A stretch of DNA of 64,000 nucleotides from NCBI RefSeq assembly GCF_040802235.1, contig NC_133156.1:145311173-145375172 (forward strand), in the 5' to 3' direction. Positions within the stretch are counted from its first letter, which is position 1. Every line of letters starts with the position of its first letter. The notes under the pieces are model-generated. The model was not told the origin of the DNA, ran no database searches, and worked only from the letters and a program-made list of their open reading frames with translations. Positions 1-10,389 of the stretch are shown one piece after another. The translations under genes were made by a program, and so were the position numbers. The stretch comes from Manis javanica. Its lineage: Eukaryota > Chordata > Mammalia > Pholidota > Manidae.

Positions 1-191
1 AAGTTTGTCCTTCCAGAATAGAAGCACCAACCTTCCAAGGCCCTCTCAACTGACCAGTGATAGAAACCTAGCTGCACCCTTTACTGTGCCCCTTCTCAGC
101 ATGAAGCAGCTGGAGCAGTCATTGCCCCTTTTCCCTGGCAGCAGCTAGAGTCTCTATCTGTAGAGGGGAAAATCAGACAGGGACTATAAGC

Positions 192-672
192 TTAGACAGA
201 ATAAAGTGAGAGCCTCTGGAGAAGGCAAGGCAAGATATTTGCAGTCAGAGCAATGTAACTATATGATAGGAAACCCTTCCCCCTATTATGCCCCTTGTCA
301 GCCAGAAGTAGCCAGATCAAGTCATTGCCCATTATGACCAAAAGGCTGGAATGTAAGGTTGGAGGCACTGGGGGGAGGGGTGAGCACGTCGGACACTGAT
401 GACGTGCCAAAGTCCCCGGTTGCTGCCCCCTCCCAACCTGAAAAATGTGCCTTAGGCTAGGCAATCCTCGTGCCACTGTAAATCTAAGCTCTGCCTCCCC
501 CTACCTTCTTTAAGAACTTGCTGCCTGCCCTGCTGAGTGTGACTTCCCCAGCCTGTGATAGCCAGATGGGGGAATATCACCTGGGAATTGCACTCAAATA
601 AATTGCCTCAAATAAGACAACCTTTGTTGCCTCTTGTCGCCTGCTTATTTTGGCTAGAATTTATCTTACACT
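192..672 (+). repeat. Probable solo LTR of a class I-like endogenous retrovirus
   Basis: The stretch has the architecture of a retroviral LTR. A GC-rich pyrimidine block follows 'aagtccccggttgctgccccctcccaacc', then comes AATAAA at 597-602 and a 'ttgcctcttgtcgcctgc' tail of the kind that follows the polyadenylation signal in gammaretroviral LTRs. No gag, pol or env lies next to it, so it would be a solo LTR. I could not find a convincing TG...CA pair flanked by a short target duplication, so both ends are uncertain. It could also be an unrelated old repeat. Confidence 0.4.
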
Positions 673-2380
673 GCTGGGAATAGAGTTTTCTAACACTAAA
701 CTGAGGTCACACAGAGTATTAGGCAGGGGTGCTCAGCTCATCTTGGAGCTATTAATTCTCCCAAATGTGCTGAGTGGGAGGGAGTCCTCCAGGACACATG
801 CTCCCATTTAATGCATCACTGGAACACAGTTTCCCCCCCTCCCTCCAGCTCTGGAATGTTGTTCACTCATCCCATTGCTCTTTCTTCTAAACATTTTCCT
901 GGACTGACATGTTATGTGTGCCTCTAAGTCTCACCTTGGGCAGAATGCAATGCATCATAGAGTAGGATGGCACTAAAAATGGGCAGCTTATTACATTGCA
1001 TGTGATGGGATTTTCAAACCTATCTTCCAGTTTGGGTCATTCCTCTTTCAACTCTGTCCTGGCCTCATCAGTGTAGACAAGTCACCTGGGGCTCCTCCAG
1101 CTGTGTCCTGACTCGGCCCTCATTCCTACCACTGCTGTAGTTTTTTGCCCAACCTTGAAAACAGTGGGAGGTGTTGGTACCATCACCAGCTAGTTTTCCT
1201 TACAGATGCAGGGTCTGGCCCAGTCACTGGCTGTGTGTCCTTGGGCAAGTTGGTCAACCCAACTCAGTAGCCAAGGAAAGTGTTTGACAATTGCTAAATT
1301 AAGCCAAAGCTAGTTTAGTATTTAATTTTATTTTTTGTATCATCAGATAGAGAGTGTGTTCAGATATAAATAGTTTCTAAAAGCCAAATAATTATAATTG
1401 TCCAAGTTTCTTTGGTAACTTTTCTGCCACTCTACAAAGGGCTTTTGTCTTGCCTGAGGGTTTCAGCCCCTGGCAAGTTCACTATGGATTGATTGAGACT
1501 GGGAATGACAATGGAATGTTCTTGGGGTAAAAGGACTTATACTGTCTTTATTCTCCCAATGCTAGGTCCAGCACTAGAATCACGTCTGCATCCAGAAGTC
1601 TGCAGGTCTGTAATTCACCTCCATCTCTGCCTCTGCCCAGAGCACTGGGAGGAGCTCTCTATATAGTGATCTCAATCAATACTAGCTCATTGCCTAAGGG
1701 TGTGGGAGCAGTAGCCTAGCAGCAGGCCAATTACATCATAAACCAGTTTAGGGTCAGATGAGGATCCTGGCCATAGGAACTTCCATTTCCCAACAGCTTT
1801 ACTAAGTTATTACACTGTTCAATGTCCACAACATCCCAGTAGTTAGGAATGTGTGCACCACACTCTGTAAGAGAAGGCAGTGCTTAATCTGAGGTGAGTG
1901 GCTGGAGTGGCTGATGTTCATGAAACTTAGTGGACTGGTGGAAGTCACTGGAAAGGGCTTAGAGAGTCACTGAACCATTTTCAGTTCTCTAAAATCTTAT
2001 CACATCTGTCTTGCTTGTGCCATATGTATTAAAATGAGTTTTCTAATTTTCAAAAAGTAATAAAATGAAATTCTACAAAAACCATGCCATCTTTCAGAAA
2101 ATATGATTTTAGTATTATCTTTTATTAGAGTGCTGTAAAGATTATCATTAAGGATTTAAAAATGTATGCTCAAATTCTGAATGCCTTATACAATGTTTGT
2201 GTATTTTCCATATGTGTACACACATGCACAAACTTCATATCATTATAATCAAGTGAACCAAAAATGCTGCCTTTTTTCAATAATTATAAAGCCATAGACT
2301 TTTTTTCTCAATCCTATATTATCATCATATTATACTACCTAGCGATTCATTAGGATTTAACCATTTCCTTTTGGCATATT
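673..2380. other. Unique-looking intergenic DNA
   Basis: No coding exon or clear repeat was recognised. A short stretch near 1205-1260 ('gctgtgtgtccttgggcaagt') resembles the core of an antisense MIR SINE but is too short to call firmly. The 3' part (from about 2030) is AT-rich and featureless. Confidence 0.5.
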
Positions 2381-2396
2381 AAAATTCTGATAACAG
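2381..2396. repeat. Left target-site duplication of the L1-ERV insertion
   Basis: The 16 bases aaaattctgataacag directly precede the L1 5' end. They recur with one mismatch (A to G) directly after the poly(A) at 10390-10405. On the lower strand the junction reads TTTT/AA, the preferred L1 endonuclease nick site. This defines everything between the two copies as one target-primed insertion. Confidence 0.85.
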
Positions 2397-3311
2397 GAGG
2401 TAGAGCCAAGATGGCGGCGTGAGTAGAGCAGTGGAAATCTCCTCCCAAAACCACATATATTTATGAAAATATAACAAACACAACTCTTCCTAGAATAGAG
2501 ACCAGAGGACACAGGACAGCATCCAGACCACATCCACACCTGTGAGAACCCAGCGCCTCGCGAAGGGGGTAAGATACAAGCCCCAGCCGGGCAGGACCTG
2601 AGCGCCCCTCACCCAAGCTCCCGGTAGGAGGAGAGAAGTCAAAGCGGGGAGGGAGAGGGAGCCCAGGACTGCTGAACACCCAGCCCCAGCAATCCGGACC
2701 AGAGCGCAGACACAGTGCATGCATGGGGTCCTGGATACTAGGGAAACAGGACAGCAAGACCTGTGAGAGGGTCCCTGAGTCTGGCCCCAGGGACAAAGAA
2801 AAGCGAGTGGCATTTTTTTCTTTTTTTTGCTTTTTTTTGTGAGTGCTTTTTGGAAGTCTTAAAGGGACAGGGACCCCAAAACCAGATGGAAGCATCCTGG
2901 AACACTTAGTCCAGCAGCAGGGAATTGGGGGAACTCTGGGCACTCTAATCCCCTGGGCAGCAGGGAGCACAGAGACAACTAGCCTTTTCATTAATTTTTA
3001 TGAGGACAGACTTTCCCCAAATTCCAAAACCATAAAGCTACACTTGAAGAAGGAAGAACAATCCCAAATGAATAGTCCAACACGGCTCCACCATATTGGA
3101 GCAAGAGCCTGAGTTAAGCCATGCTCACAGCTACAGTGGAGATAAACTCCATTGCAGCCAGGCAGGAATCAGAAGCCCTGTCTGCACGCAGCTGCCCAGC
3201 ACAAACCACTAGAGGTCGCTGTTCTCCCAGGAGAGGGAGGCCACAAACCAACAAGAAGGAAAGTTCTTCTAGCCATCACTCGTCCCAACTCTGCAAACTA
3301 TCTCTATCACC
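2397..3311 (+). promoter_or_regulatory. L1 copy 1 5' UTR (internal promoter)
   Basis: The 915-bp leader starts with the motif shared by the young copies here ('aagatggcgg', then 'tggaaatctcctcccaaaacca'). It has a GC-rich first half and a T-rich run at 2811-2838. L1 leaders carry an internal RNA polymerase II promoter. Unusually, 2981-3043 matches locus DNA at 14537-14599 in inverted orientation, and 3040-3082 matches this element's own ORF2, so part of this leader is patchwork. Confidence 0.75.
2405..2417 (+). promoter_or_regulatory. YY1-like initiator motif of L1
   Basis: The sequence gccaagatggcgg lies 9-21 bases from the element start. It matches the CAAGATGGC core bound by YY1 near the 5' end of human L1, where it positions transcription initiation. 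The same motif is kept in copy 4 (58960-58970) and is one base off in copy 2 (agatggcagc at 17931). Confidence 0.6.
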
Positions 3312-4166
3312 ATGAAAAGGCAAAATTACAGGCAGACAAAGATCACAGAGTCAACACCTGAGGAGACAGACCTAACTAGTCTTCCTGAAAAAGAATTCAA
3401 AATAAAAATCATAAACATGCTGACAGAGATGCAGAGAAATATACAAGAGCTAAGGGATGAAGTCCGGAGGGAGATTTCAGATGCCCGGAAGGAGATTACA
3501 GAAGTGAAACAAACTCTGGAAGGATTTATGAGCAGAACGGATAAGATGCAAGAGGCCATGGATGGAATAGAAACCAGAGAACAGGAACGCATAGAAGCTG
3601 ACATAGAGAGAGATAAAAGGATCTCCAGGAATGAAACAATATTAAGAGAACTGTGTGACCAATCTAAAAGGAACAATATCCGTATTATAGGGGTACCAGA
3701 AGAAGAAGAGAGAGAAAAAAGGATAGAAAGTGTCTTTCAAGAAATAATTGCAGAAAACTTCCCCAAACTGGGGGAGGAAATAATCGAGCAGACCACAGAA
3801 ATAAACAGAACCCCAAACAGAAAGGATCCAAGGAGGAAGACATCAAGACACATAATAATTAAAATGGCAAGGATCAAGGACAAGGAAAGAGTTTTAAAGG
3901 CAGCTAGAGAGAAAAAGGTCACCTATAAAGGAAAACCCATCAGGCTGTCATCAGACTTCTCCACAGAAACCTTACAGGTCAGAAGAGAATGGCATGATAT
4001 ATTTAATGCAATGAAACAAAAGCACCTTGAACCAAGGATACTGTATCCAGCACGATTATCATTTAAATATGATGGAGGGATTAAACAATTCCCAGATGAG
4101 CAAAAGTTGAGGGACTTTGCCTCCCAAAAACCACCTCTACAGGGTATTTTAGAGGGACTGTTTTAG
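3312..4166 (+). CDS. L1 ORF1p, RNA-binding nucleic-acid chaperone (intact)
   Basis: Intact 284-codon frame. ORF1p forms trimers that coat L1 RNA in the cytoplasmic RNP and has chaperone activity needed for retrotransposition. A heptad-rich coiled coil spans roughly residues 28-115. The RRM follows, with an RNP2-like IRIIGVPE at 123-130 and a basic helix around KDKERVLKAARE (189-200). The C-terminal domain contains YKGKPIRLSSDFS (205-217) and REWHDIFNAM (225-234). At 284 residues it is shorter than human ORF1p (338), mainly in the N-terminal/coiled-coil half, a region known to vary in length among L1 lineages. The start ATG sits in a good context (caccATGa). The open frame contrasts with the broken ORF2 downstream and suggests a fairly recent insertion. 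Confidence 0.85.
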   Translation: MKRQNYRQTKITESTPEETDLTSLPEKEFKIKIINMLTEMQRNIQELRDEVRREISDARKEITEVKQTLEGFMSRTDKMQEAMDGIETREQERIEADIERDKRISRNETILRELCDQSKRNNIRIIGVPEEEEREKRIESVFQEIIAENFPKLGEEIIEQTTEINRTPNRKDPRRKTSRHIIIKMARIKDKERVLKAAREKKVTYKGKPIRLSSDFSTETLQVRREWHDIFNAMKQKHLEPRILYPARLSFKYDGGIKQFPDEQKLRDFASQKPPLQGILEGLF

Positions 4167-4437
4167 ACGGGAGCACTAAAGAGATGTCACCAGAGAAAAT
4201 AAAATCACAGCAAAGAAAGCAGACCAACCAACTACTAATTAAAGGCAAAAAAATAAAATAAACTACCCAATAAAAGCAGTTAAAGGAAACACGAAAGAGC
4301 ACAGAATAAAACAAGCAACATATAAAGAATGGAGGAGGAGGAATAAGAAGGGAGAGAAGAAAAGAATCTCCAAACAGTTTATATAACAGCTCAATAAGCA
4401 ATCTAAGTATGGCAGTAAGATACTAAAGAGGCTAACC
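4167..4437 (+). other. L1 copy 1 inter-ORF spacer
   Basis: An A-rich linker of about 270 bp between ORF1 and ORF2, longer than the short spacer of human L1. By comparison with copy 2 (ATG at 20028), the expected ORF2 start codon appears replaced by GTG at 4438, and the first residues are deleted. Confidence 0.55.
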
Positions 4438-7400
4438 GTGTATCTCTCAATAGTCACCCTAAATGTAAATGGACCTAATGCACCAAATAGAATGGATAAA
4501 AAAGCAAGACACGTCTATATGCTGCTTACAAGAAACTCACCTCAAACCCAAAGACATGTACAGACTAAAAGTCAAGGGATGGAAAAACATATTTCAGGCA
4601 AACAACAGAGAGAAGAAAGCAGGGGTTGCAGTACTAATATCAGAAAAAATAGACTTCAAAACAAAGAAAGTAACAAGAGATAAAGAAGAACATTACATAA
4701 TGATAAAGGGCTCAGTCCAACAAGAGGATATAACCATTCTAAATATATATGCACCCAACACAGGAGCACCAGCATTTGTGAAACAAATACTAACAGAACT
4801 AAAGGGGGAAATAGAATGCAATGCATTCATTTTAGGAGACTTCAACACACCACTCACCCCAAAGGATAGATCCACTGGGCAGAAAATAAGTAAGGACACG
4901 GAGGCATTGAACAACACAATAGAACAGATGGACCTAATAAACATCTATAGAACTCTACATCAAAAAGCAACAGGATATACATTCTTCTCAAGTGCACATG
5001 GAACATTCTCCAGAATAGACCACATACTAGCTCACAAAAAGAGCCTCAGTAAATTCCAAAATATGAAATACCAACCAACTTTTCAGACCACAAAGGTATA
5101 AAAGTAGAAATAAATTCTACAAAGAAAACAAAAAGGCTCACAAACACATGGAGGCTTAACAACATGCTTCTAAATAATCAATGGATCAATGAACAAATTA
5201 AAATAGAGATCAAGGAATATATGGAAACAAATGACAACAACAACACAAAGCCCCAACTTCTGTGGGACGCAGCGAAAGCAGTCTTAAGAGGAAAGTATAT
5301 GGCGATCCAGGCACACTTCAGGAAGGAAGAACAATCCCAAATGAATAGTCTAACATCACAATTATCAAACCTGGAAAAAGAAGAACAAATGAGGCCTAAA
5401 GTCAGCAGAAGGAGGGACATAATAAAGATCAGAGAAGAAATAAACAAAATTAAGAAGAATAAAACAATAGCAAAAATCAGCAAAACCAAGAGCTGGTTCT
5501 TTGAGAAAATAAACAAAATAGATAAGCCTCTAGCCAAACTTATTAAGAGAAAAAGAGAATCAACAGAAATCAACAGAATCAGAAATGAGAATGGAAAAAT
5601 CATGACATACTCCACAGAAACACAAAGAATTATTAAAGACTACTATGAAAACCTATATGCAAACAAGCTGGAAAACCTAGAAGAAATGGACAACTTCCTA
5701 GAAAAATACAACCTCCCAAGACTGACCAAGGAAGAAACACAAAAGTTAAACAAACAAATTACAAGCAGAGAAATTGAAACAGTAATCAAAAAACTACCCA
5801 AGAACAAAACCCCCGGGCCAGACAGATTTACCTCAGAATTTTATCAGACACACAGAGAAGATATAATAACCATTCTACTTAAAGTTTTCCAAAAAATAGA
5901 AAAGGAGGGAATGCTCCGAAACGCATTCTATGAAGCCAACATCACCCTAACACCAAAACCAGGGAAAGACCCCACCAAAAAAGAAGATTACAGACCAATA
6001 TCCCTGATGAATGTAGATGCAAAAATACTCAATAAAATATTAGCAAACAGAATTCAAAAATATATCAAAAGGATCATACACCATGACCATGTGGGATTCA
6101 TCCCAGGGATGCAAGGATGGTACAACATTCGAAAAACCATCAACATCATCCACCAAATCAACAAAAAGAAAGACAAAAACCACATGATCATCTCCATAGA
6201 TGCTGAAAAAGCATTTGACAAAATTCAACATCCATTCATGATAAAAACTCTCAGGAAAATGGGAATAGAGGGCAAGTACCTCAACATAATAAAGGCCATC
6301 TATGATAAACCCACAGCCAACATTATATTGAACAGCGAGAAGCTGAAAGCTTTTCCTCTGAGATCGGGAACTAGACAGGGATGCCCACTCTCCCCACTGT
6401 TATTTAACATAGTACTGGAGGTCCTAGCCATGGCAATCAGACAAAACAAAGAAATACAAGGAATCCAGATTGGTAAAGAAGAAGTTAAACTGTCACTATT
6501 TGCAGATGATATGATACTGTACATAAAAAACCCTAAAGACTCCACTCCAAAACTACTAGAACTGATATTGAAATACAGCAAAGTTGCAGGATACAAAATT
6601 AACACACAGAAATCTGTAGCTTTCCTATACACTAACAATGAATCAATAGAAAGAGAAATCAGGAAAACAATTCCATTCACCATTGCATCAAAAAGAATAA
6701 AATACCTAGGAATAAACCTAACCAAAGAAGTGAAAGACTTATACTCTGAAAACTACAAGTCACTCTTAAGAGAAATTAAAGGGGACACTAATAAATGGAA
6801 ACTCATCTCATGCTCATGGCTAGGAAGAATTAATATCATCAAAATTGCCATCCTGCCCAAAGCAATATACAGATTTGATGCAATCCCTCTCAAATTACCA
6901 GCAACATTCTTCAATGAATTGGAACAAATAATTCAAAAATTCATATGGAAACACCAAAGACCCCGAATAGCCAAAGCAATCATGAAAAAGAAGAATAAAG
7001 TAGGGGGGATCTCACTCCCCAACTTCAAGGTCTACTACAAAGCCATAGTAATCAAGACAATTTGGTACTGGCACAAGAACAGAGCCACAGACCAGTGGAA
7101 CAGATCAGAGACTCCAGACATTAACCCAAACATATATGGTCAATTAATATTTGATAAAGGAGCCATGGACATACAATGGCAAAATGACAGTCTCTTCAAC
7201 AGATGGTGCTGGCAAAACTGGACAGCTACATGTAGGAGAATGAAACTGGACCATTGTCTAACCCCATATACAAAGGTAAACTCAAAATGGATCAAAGACC
7301 TGAATGTAAGTCATGAAACCATTAAACTCTTGGAAAAAAACATAGGTAAAAACCTCTTAGACATAAACATGAGTGACCTCTTCTTGAACATATCTCCCCG

Positions 7401-8205
7401 GGCAAGGAAAACAACAGCAAAAATGAGCAAGTGGGACTACATTAAGCTGAAAAGCTTCTGTACAGTGAAAGACACCATCAATAGAACAAAAAGGAACCCT
7501 ACAGTATGGGAGAATATATTTGAAAATGACAGATCCGATAAAGGCTTGACGTCCAGAATATATAAAGAGCTCACATGCCTCAACAAACAAAAAACAAATA
7601 ATCCAATTAAAAAATGGGCAGAGGAACTGAAAGACAGTTCTCCAAAAAAGAAATACAGATGGCCAACAAACACATGAAAATATGCTCCACATTGCTAATT
7701 ATCGGAGAAATGCTAATTAAAACCACAATGAGGTATCACCTCACACCAGTAAGGATAGCTGCCATCCAAAAAGACAAACAACAACAAATGTTGGCAAGGC
7801 TGTGGAGAAAGGGGAACCCTCCTACACTGCTGGTGGGAATGTAAATTAGTTCAACCATTGTGGAAAGCAGTATGGAGGTTCCTCAAAATGCTCAAAATAG
7901 ACTTACCATTTGACCCAAGAATTCCACTCCTAGGAATTTATCCTAAGAATGCAGCACTCCAGTTTGAAAAAGACAGATACACCCCTATGTTTATCGCAGC
8001 ACTATTTACAATAGCCAAGAATTGGAAGCAACCTAAGTATCCATCAGTAGATGAATGGATAAAGAAGAGGTGGTACATATACACAATGGAATATTATTCA
8101 GCCATAAGAAGAAAGCAAATCCTACCATTTGCAACAACATGGATGGAGCTAGAAGGTATTATGCTCAATGAAATAAGCCAAGCAGAGAAAGTGAAAAACA
8201 AATGA
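4438..8205 (+). pseudogene. L1 ORF2p, endonuclease and reverse transcriptase (frameshifted)
   Basis: ORF2p nicks target DNA and reverse-transcribes L1 RNA at the nick. The domain order is complete. The AP-like endonuclease lies at about 4486-5090, with QETH, GDFNTPL (about 4835-4855) and SRIDHIL (about 5009-5029). The reverse transcriptase lies in an 837-codon stretch at 5164-7677, with FADD at codons 446-449 (6499-6510). The C-terminal segment runs to a stop at 8203-8205. It is not a single frame. A 17-bp deletion near 4485 relative to copy 2, small indels near 5065-5085, a 1-bp loss near 7630 and another shift near 7780-7800 move the frame four times. The initiator is GTG. The element should therefore be unable to move on its own protein. 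Confidence 0.85.
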
Positions 8206-8580
8206 TTTCACTCATCTGTGGAGTATAAGAACAAAGGAAAAACTGAAGGGACAAAACAGCAGCAGAATCACAGAACCCAAGAATCAACTAACAGGTACCA
8301 AAGGGAAAGGAACTGGGGAGGATGGGTGGGTAGGGAGGGATAAAGGGGGGAAGAAGAAAAGGAGTATTATGATTAGCATGCATAAAGTGGCAGTGGGAGA
8401 AAGGAAAGGGCTGTACAACACAGAGAAGACAAGCAGTGATTCTACAACATTTTGCTATGCTGATGGACAGTGACTGTAAAGGGGTTTGTGGGGGGGATCT
8501 GGTATAGGGGAGAGCCTAGTAAACATAGTATTTTTCATGTAATTGTAGATTAATGATAACAAAAACAAAAAGAAAGAAAA
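8206..8580 (+). other. L1 copy 1 3' UTR with G-rich polypurine tract and A-rich end
   Basis: After the ORF2 stop come the purine-rich, G-run-rich stretch at 8299-8362 ('ggggaggatgggtgggtagg') typical of L1 3' UTRs and able to form G-quadruplexes, and then an L1 terminus 'taatgataac' that matches the end of copy 2. An imperfect A-rich tail (about 8560-8580) follows. No strong AATAAA is seen at this L1 end, consistent with read-through into the sequence that follows. Confidence 0.7.
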
Positions 8581-8733
8581 GGCGGATTACTCCCTGATAG
8601 GATAAAACCAACTGCAAATCACCAATTAATGCATGCTTTAAATATCCTTAATTTTGATCATTTAAAGGGTGTCAGATGATCAGGTATGGAAGTACATTTT
8701 TCTGATAATATTCCTTTCTCTTAAAAAAAAAAA
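8581..8733 (+). other. Unassigned segment ending in A11 inside the chimeric insertion
   Basis: About 140 bases match neither L1 nor any retroviral part I recognise, and end in 'ctcttaaaaaaaaaaa' (A run 8723-8733). It lies between the L1 tail and the retroviral segment, inside the shared target duplication. It may be flanking DNA of the source L1, with the A-run marking an older retrocopy junction at the source locus. Confidence 0.5.
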
Positions 8734-9461
8734 TGAAGTTCCTGTGTGGTGACCTCCAAAGAGTTCTACGCAATGGTATAAAGGGCATATCAAAGTGTGG
8801 GCAAAGGGTCTGTTTGTGTTTATACAGAGGATCAAAGCCTAATTTAGCTACCCAGAAAACGAATTAAGATACGATATGAAGAAGAACTTCCAACATCAAC
8901 ATTCTCTGGAAGAGTCATTCCAGAAGATGATCACCAAAAAACTTCAACAAAGATCCTGGTGCTGTTGCAGTTGTAGCTGCACTCATCCCACTGGTGCCTG
9001 GACTTGCCATTGGAATGAAGAAGGAGATATCTAAGCTGGCCTGTGCATACAGTAAAACAACAAATTTGACTGGAGCTATACTGTAGGAACTCAACCAAGA
9101 ATTTGGAGAAGTGCAAGTTGCAGTGTTCCAAAATCTTGCGACTATAGACGACTACCTACTGTTAAAAGAACATATGGGATGTGAACAGTTCCCAGGAATG
9201 TGTTGTTTTAATTTGTCTGATTTTTCTCAAACTATTCAAATTCAGTTAGACAATATCCATCATATCATTGATAAGTTTTCACAAATGCCTAGGGTGCCTA
9301 ACTGGTTTTCTTGATTTCACTGGATATGGCTAGTAATTATAGGTCTGCTTTGGTTATGTAGCTGTATTCCTATTATGTTAATGTGTGCACACAATTTAAT
9401 TGGTAGTTTAAAACCTATACATGCTTATGTTACACTACCAAAAGATATGTCAAAGAAATAA
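8734..9461 (+). pseudogene. Defective endogenous retrovirus: integrase tail and transmembrane Env remnant
   Basis: About 8745-8880 reads like the C-terminal end of a retroviral integrase (GKGSVCVY, then LPRKRIKIRYEE) with in-frame stops. It is followed almost at once by transmembrane-Env features. These are a hydrophobic fusion-peptide-like stretch (8965-9025), a heptad region, a CX6CC cysteine motif at 9180-9206 followed by FNLSD, and a hydrophobic anchor (about 9316-9400), ending in TAA at 9459-9461. The surface subunit is missing, so a large internal deletion or splice joins pol to the middle of env. Frameshifts and stops (for example TGA at 9312) make it non-coding. The CX6CC type with FNLSD suggests an alpha/beta/gamma-type Env; the exact group is uncertain. 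Confidence 0.6.
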
Positions 9462-10063
9462 TCAATCTTCCCATGTTTTCTTCTGTCTGCTACTTCTATA
9501 GCTTTTCTTCTTCCTTCCTAATTACAGACCTTAAGTAGAATTCGTGCCTCATATCGAAATTACCAAGTATCATAATTCTTCCAAGTGGTAAAGAAACCTC
9601 AAGACAAATGCTGGTCATAGAAGCCACAGGGCATAAATCTGCAAAGAAGTAAAAAGCTAACCTTTTCAAACAATATGGCTTCTCTCTCACTTCCCAACTT
9701 TACATTTCCCTGTATGGCCCCGGAAGATGACTGGTTAGCCAGAGACGGGTAAGATTCCTCAAGGGAGGAACAACCCAAGACAGGCACAGTCGCAGGGGGG
9801 CCATCAGGTGAGAAATTGGGGATCAACAGAGGTGAAGCTTAGAACCTCACCCCCCCTGTTTTGAGAGAAATCTTCTGCATCCATGGATGTTTTGCTGCCC
9901 TTGTCTAGCTTGGATTAATACCTAGTCTATAGGCACACACCTGATCATCTACATTTGCCCTCTTATAGCACTAAACTATGTTTTCTACCTTTATCTTGCA
10001 TCTACCTACCACTTCAGCATTTTATTAAAAATAATAATAATAATAATAATAATAAGGGAGAAA
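9462..10063 (+). other. Retroviral 3' non-coding region up to the polypurine tract
   Basis: No reading frame is recognised. A pyrimidine tract ending 'cttcttccttcctaattacag' near 9527 looks like a splice acceptor. An (AAT)n run at 10029-10054 is followed by a purine tract 'aagggagaaa' (10054-10063), the expected plus-strand primer just before a 3' LTR. Confidence 0.5.
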
Positions 10064-10380
10064 TGTGGGATTCACAAAGAAATCAAGTATAAAAATCAAA
10101 TGAATAATCATATTTGACCTGATTGTTTATAGTTCATGATGCATGATCAAAACTGAAAGTTTCTGTGATGACTGCCCTTGTACTGTTCACCATGTAAGAT
10201 CTTACTCACTATTTAAGAACTTGTTCACCATGTAAGAACTTGTTTGTCATGCTTCAGAAGATTGGAGACTGTTGAGAATTAAGCTTGGGGTTGATTAATG
10301 ATTGTGCATGGAGCCCCCTATACAGAATTTTATTGTTGCTAACAACCATATGATCAATAAATATGAGAGATGCCCTCTCA
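10064..10380 (+). repeat. Truncated 3' LTR (U3-R) of the endogenous retrovirus
   Basis: Starts TGTGGGATTC directly after a polypurine tract, as an LTR should. It contains repeated 'aagaacttgttcaccatgtaagaactt' units and AATAAA at 10356-10361, and stops about 19 bases further on at the poly(A). The U5 is absent, as expected if the inserted copy came from an RNA cleaved at the end of R rather than from integrated proviral DNA. Confidence 0.65.
10356..10361 (+). terminator. LTR polyadenylation signal used by the chimeric RNA
   Basis: AATAAA lies 19 bases upstream of the A-tract at 10380-10393, which abuts the right target duplication. The spacing is that of a genuine cleavage site, so this signal most likely ended the L1-retrovirus transcript that was inserted. 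Confidence 0.75.
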
Positions 10381-10389
10381 AAAAAAAAA

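Noticed and set aside
5178..5615. 145-codon minus-strand frame opposite L1 ORF2, and similar shadows through the L1 copies
   Set aside because: Leu/Ile/Phe-rich antisense of an A-rich coding strand; a by-product of L1 base composition.
9111..9314. Possible intact Env (syncytin-like) gene in the retroviral segment
   Set aside because: Only part of the transmembrane subunit is present, with stops and frameshifts and no surface subunit; it cannot encode a functional envelope.
10029..10054. (AAT)n run considered as a separate insertion's tail
   Set aside because: It directly precedes the polypurine tract and LTR start in the expected order, so it is an internal microsatellite of the retroviral segment.
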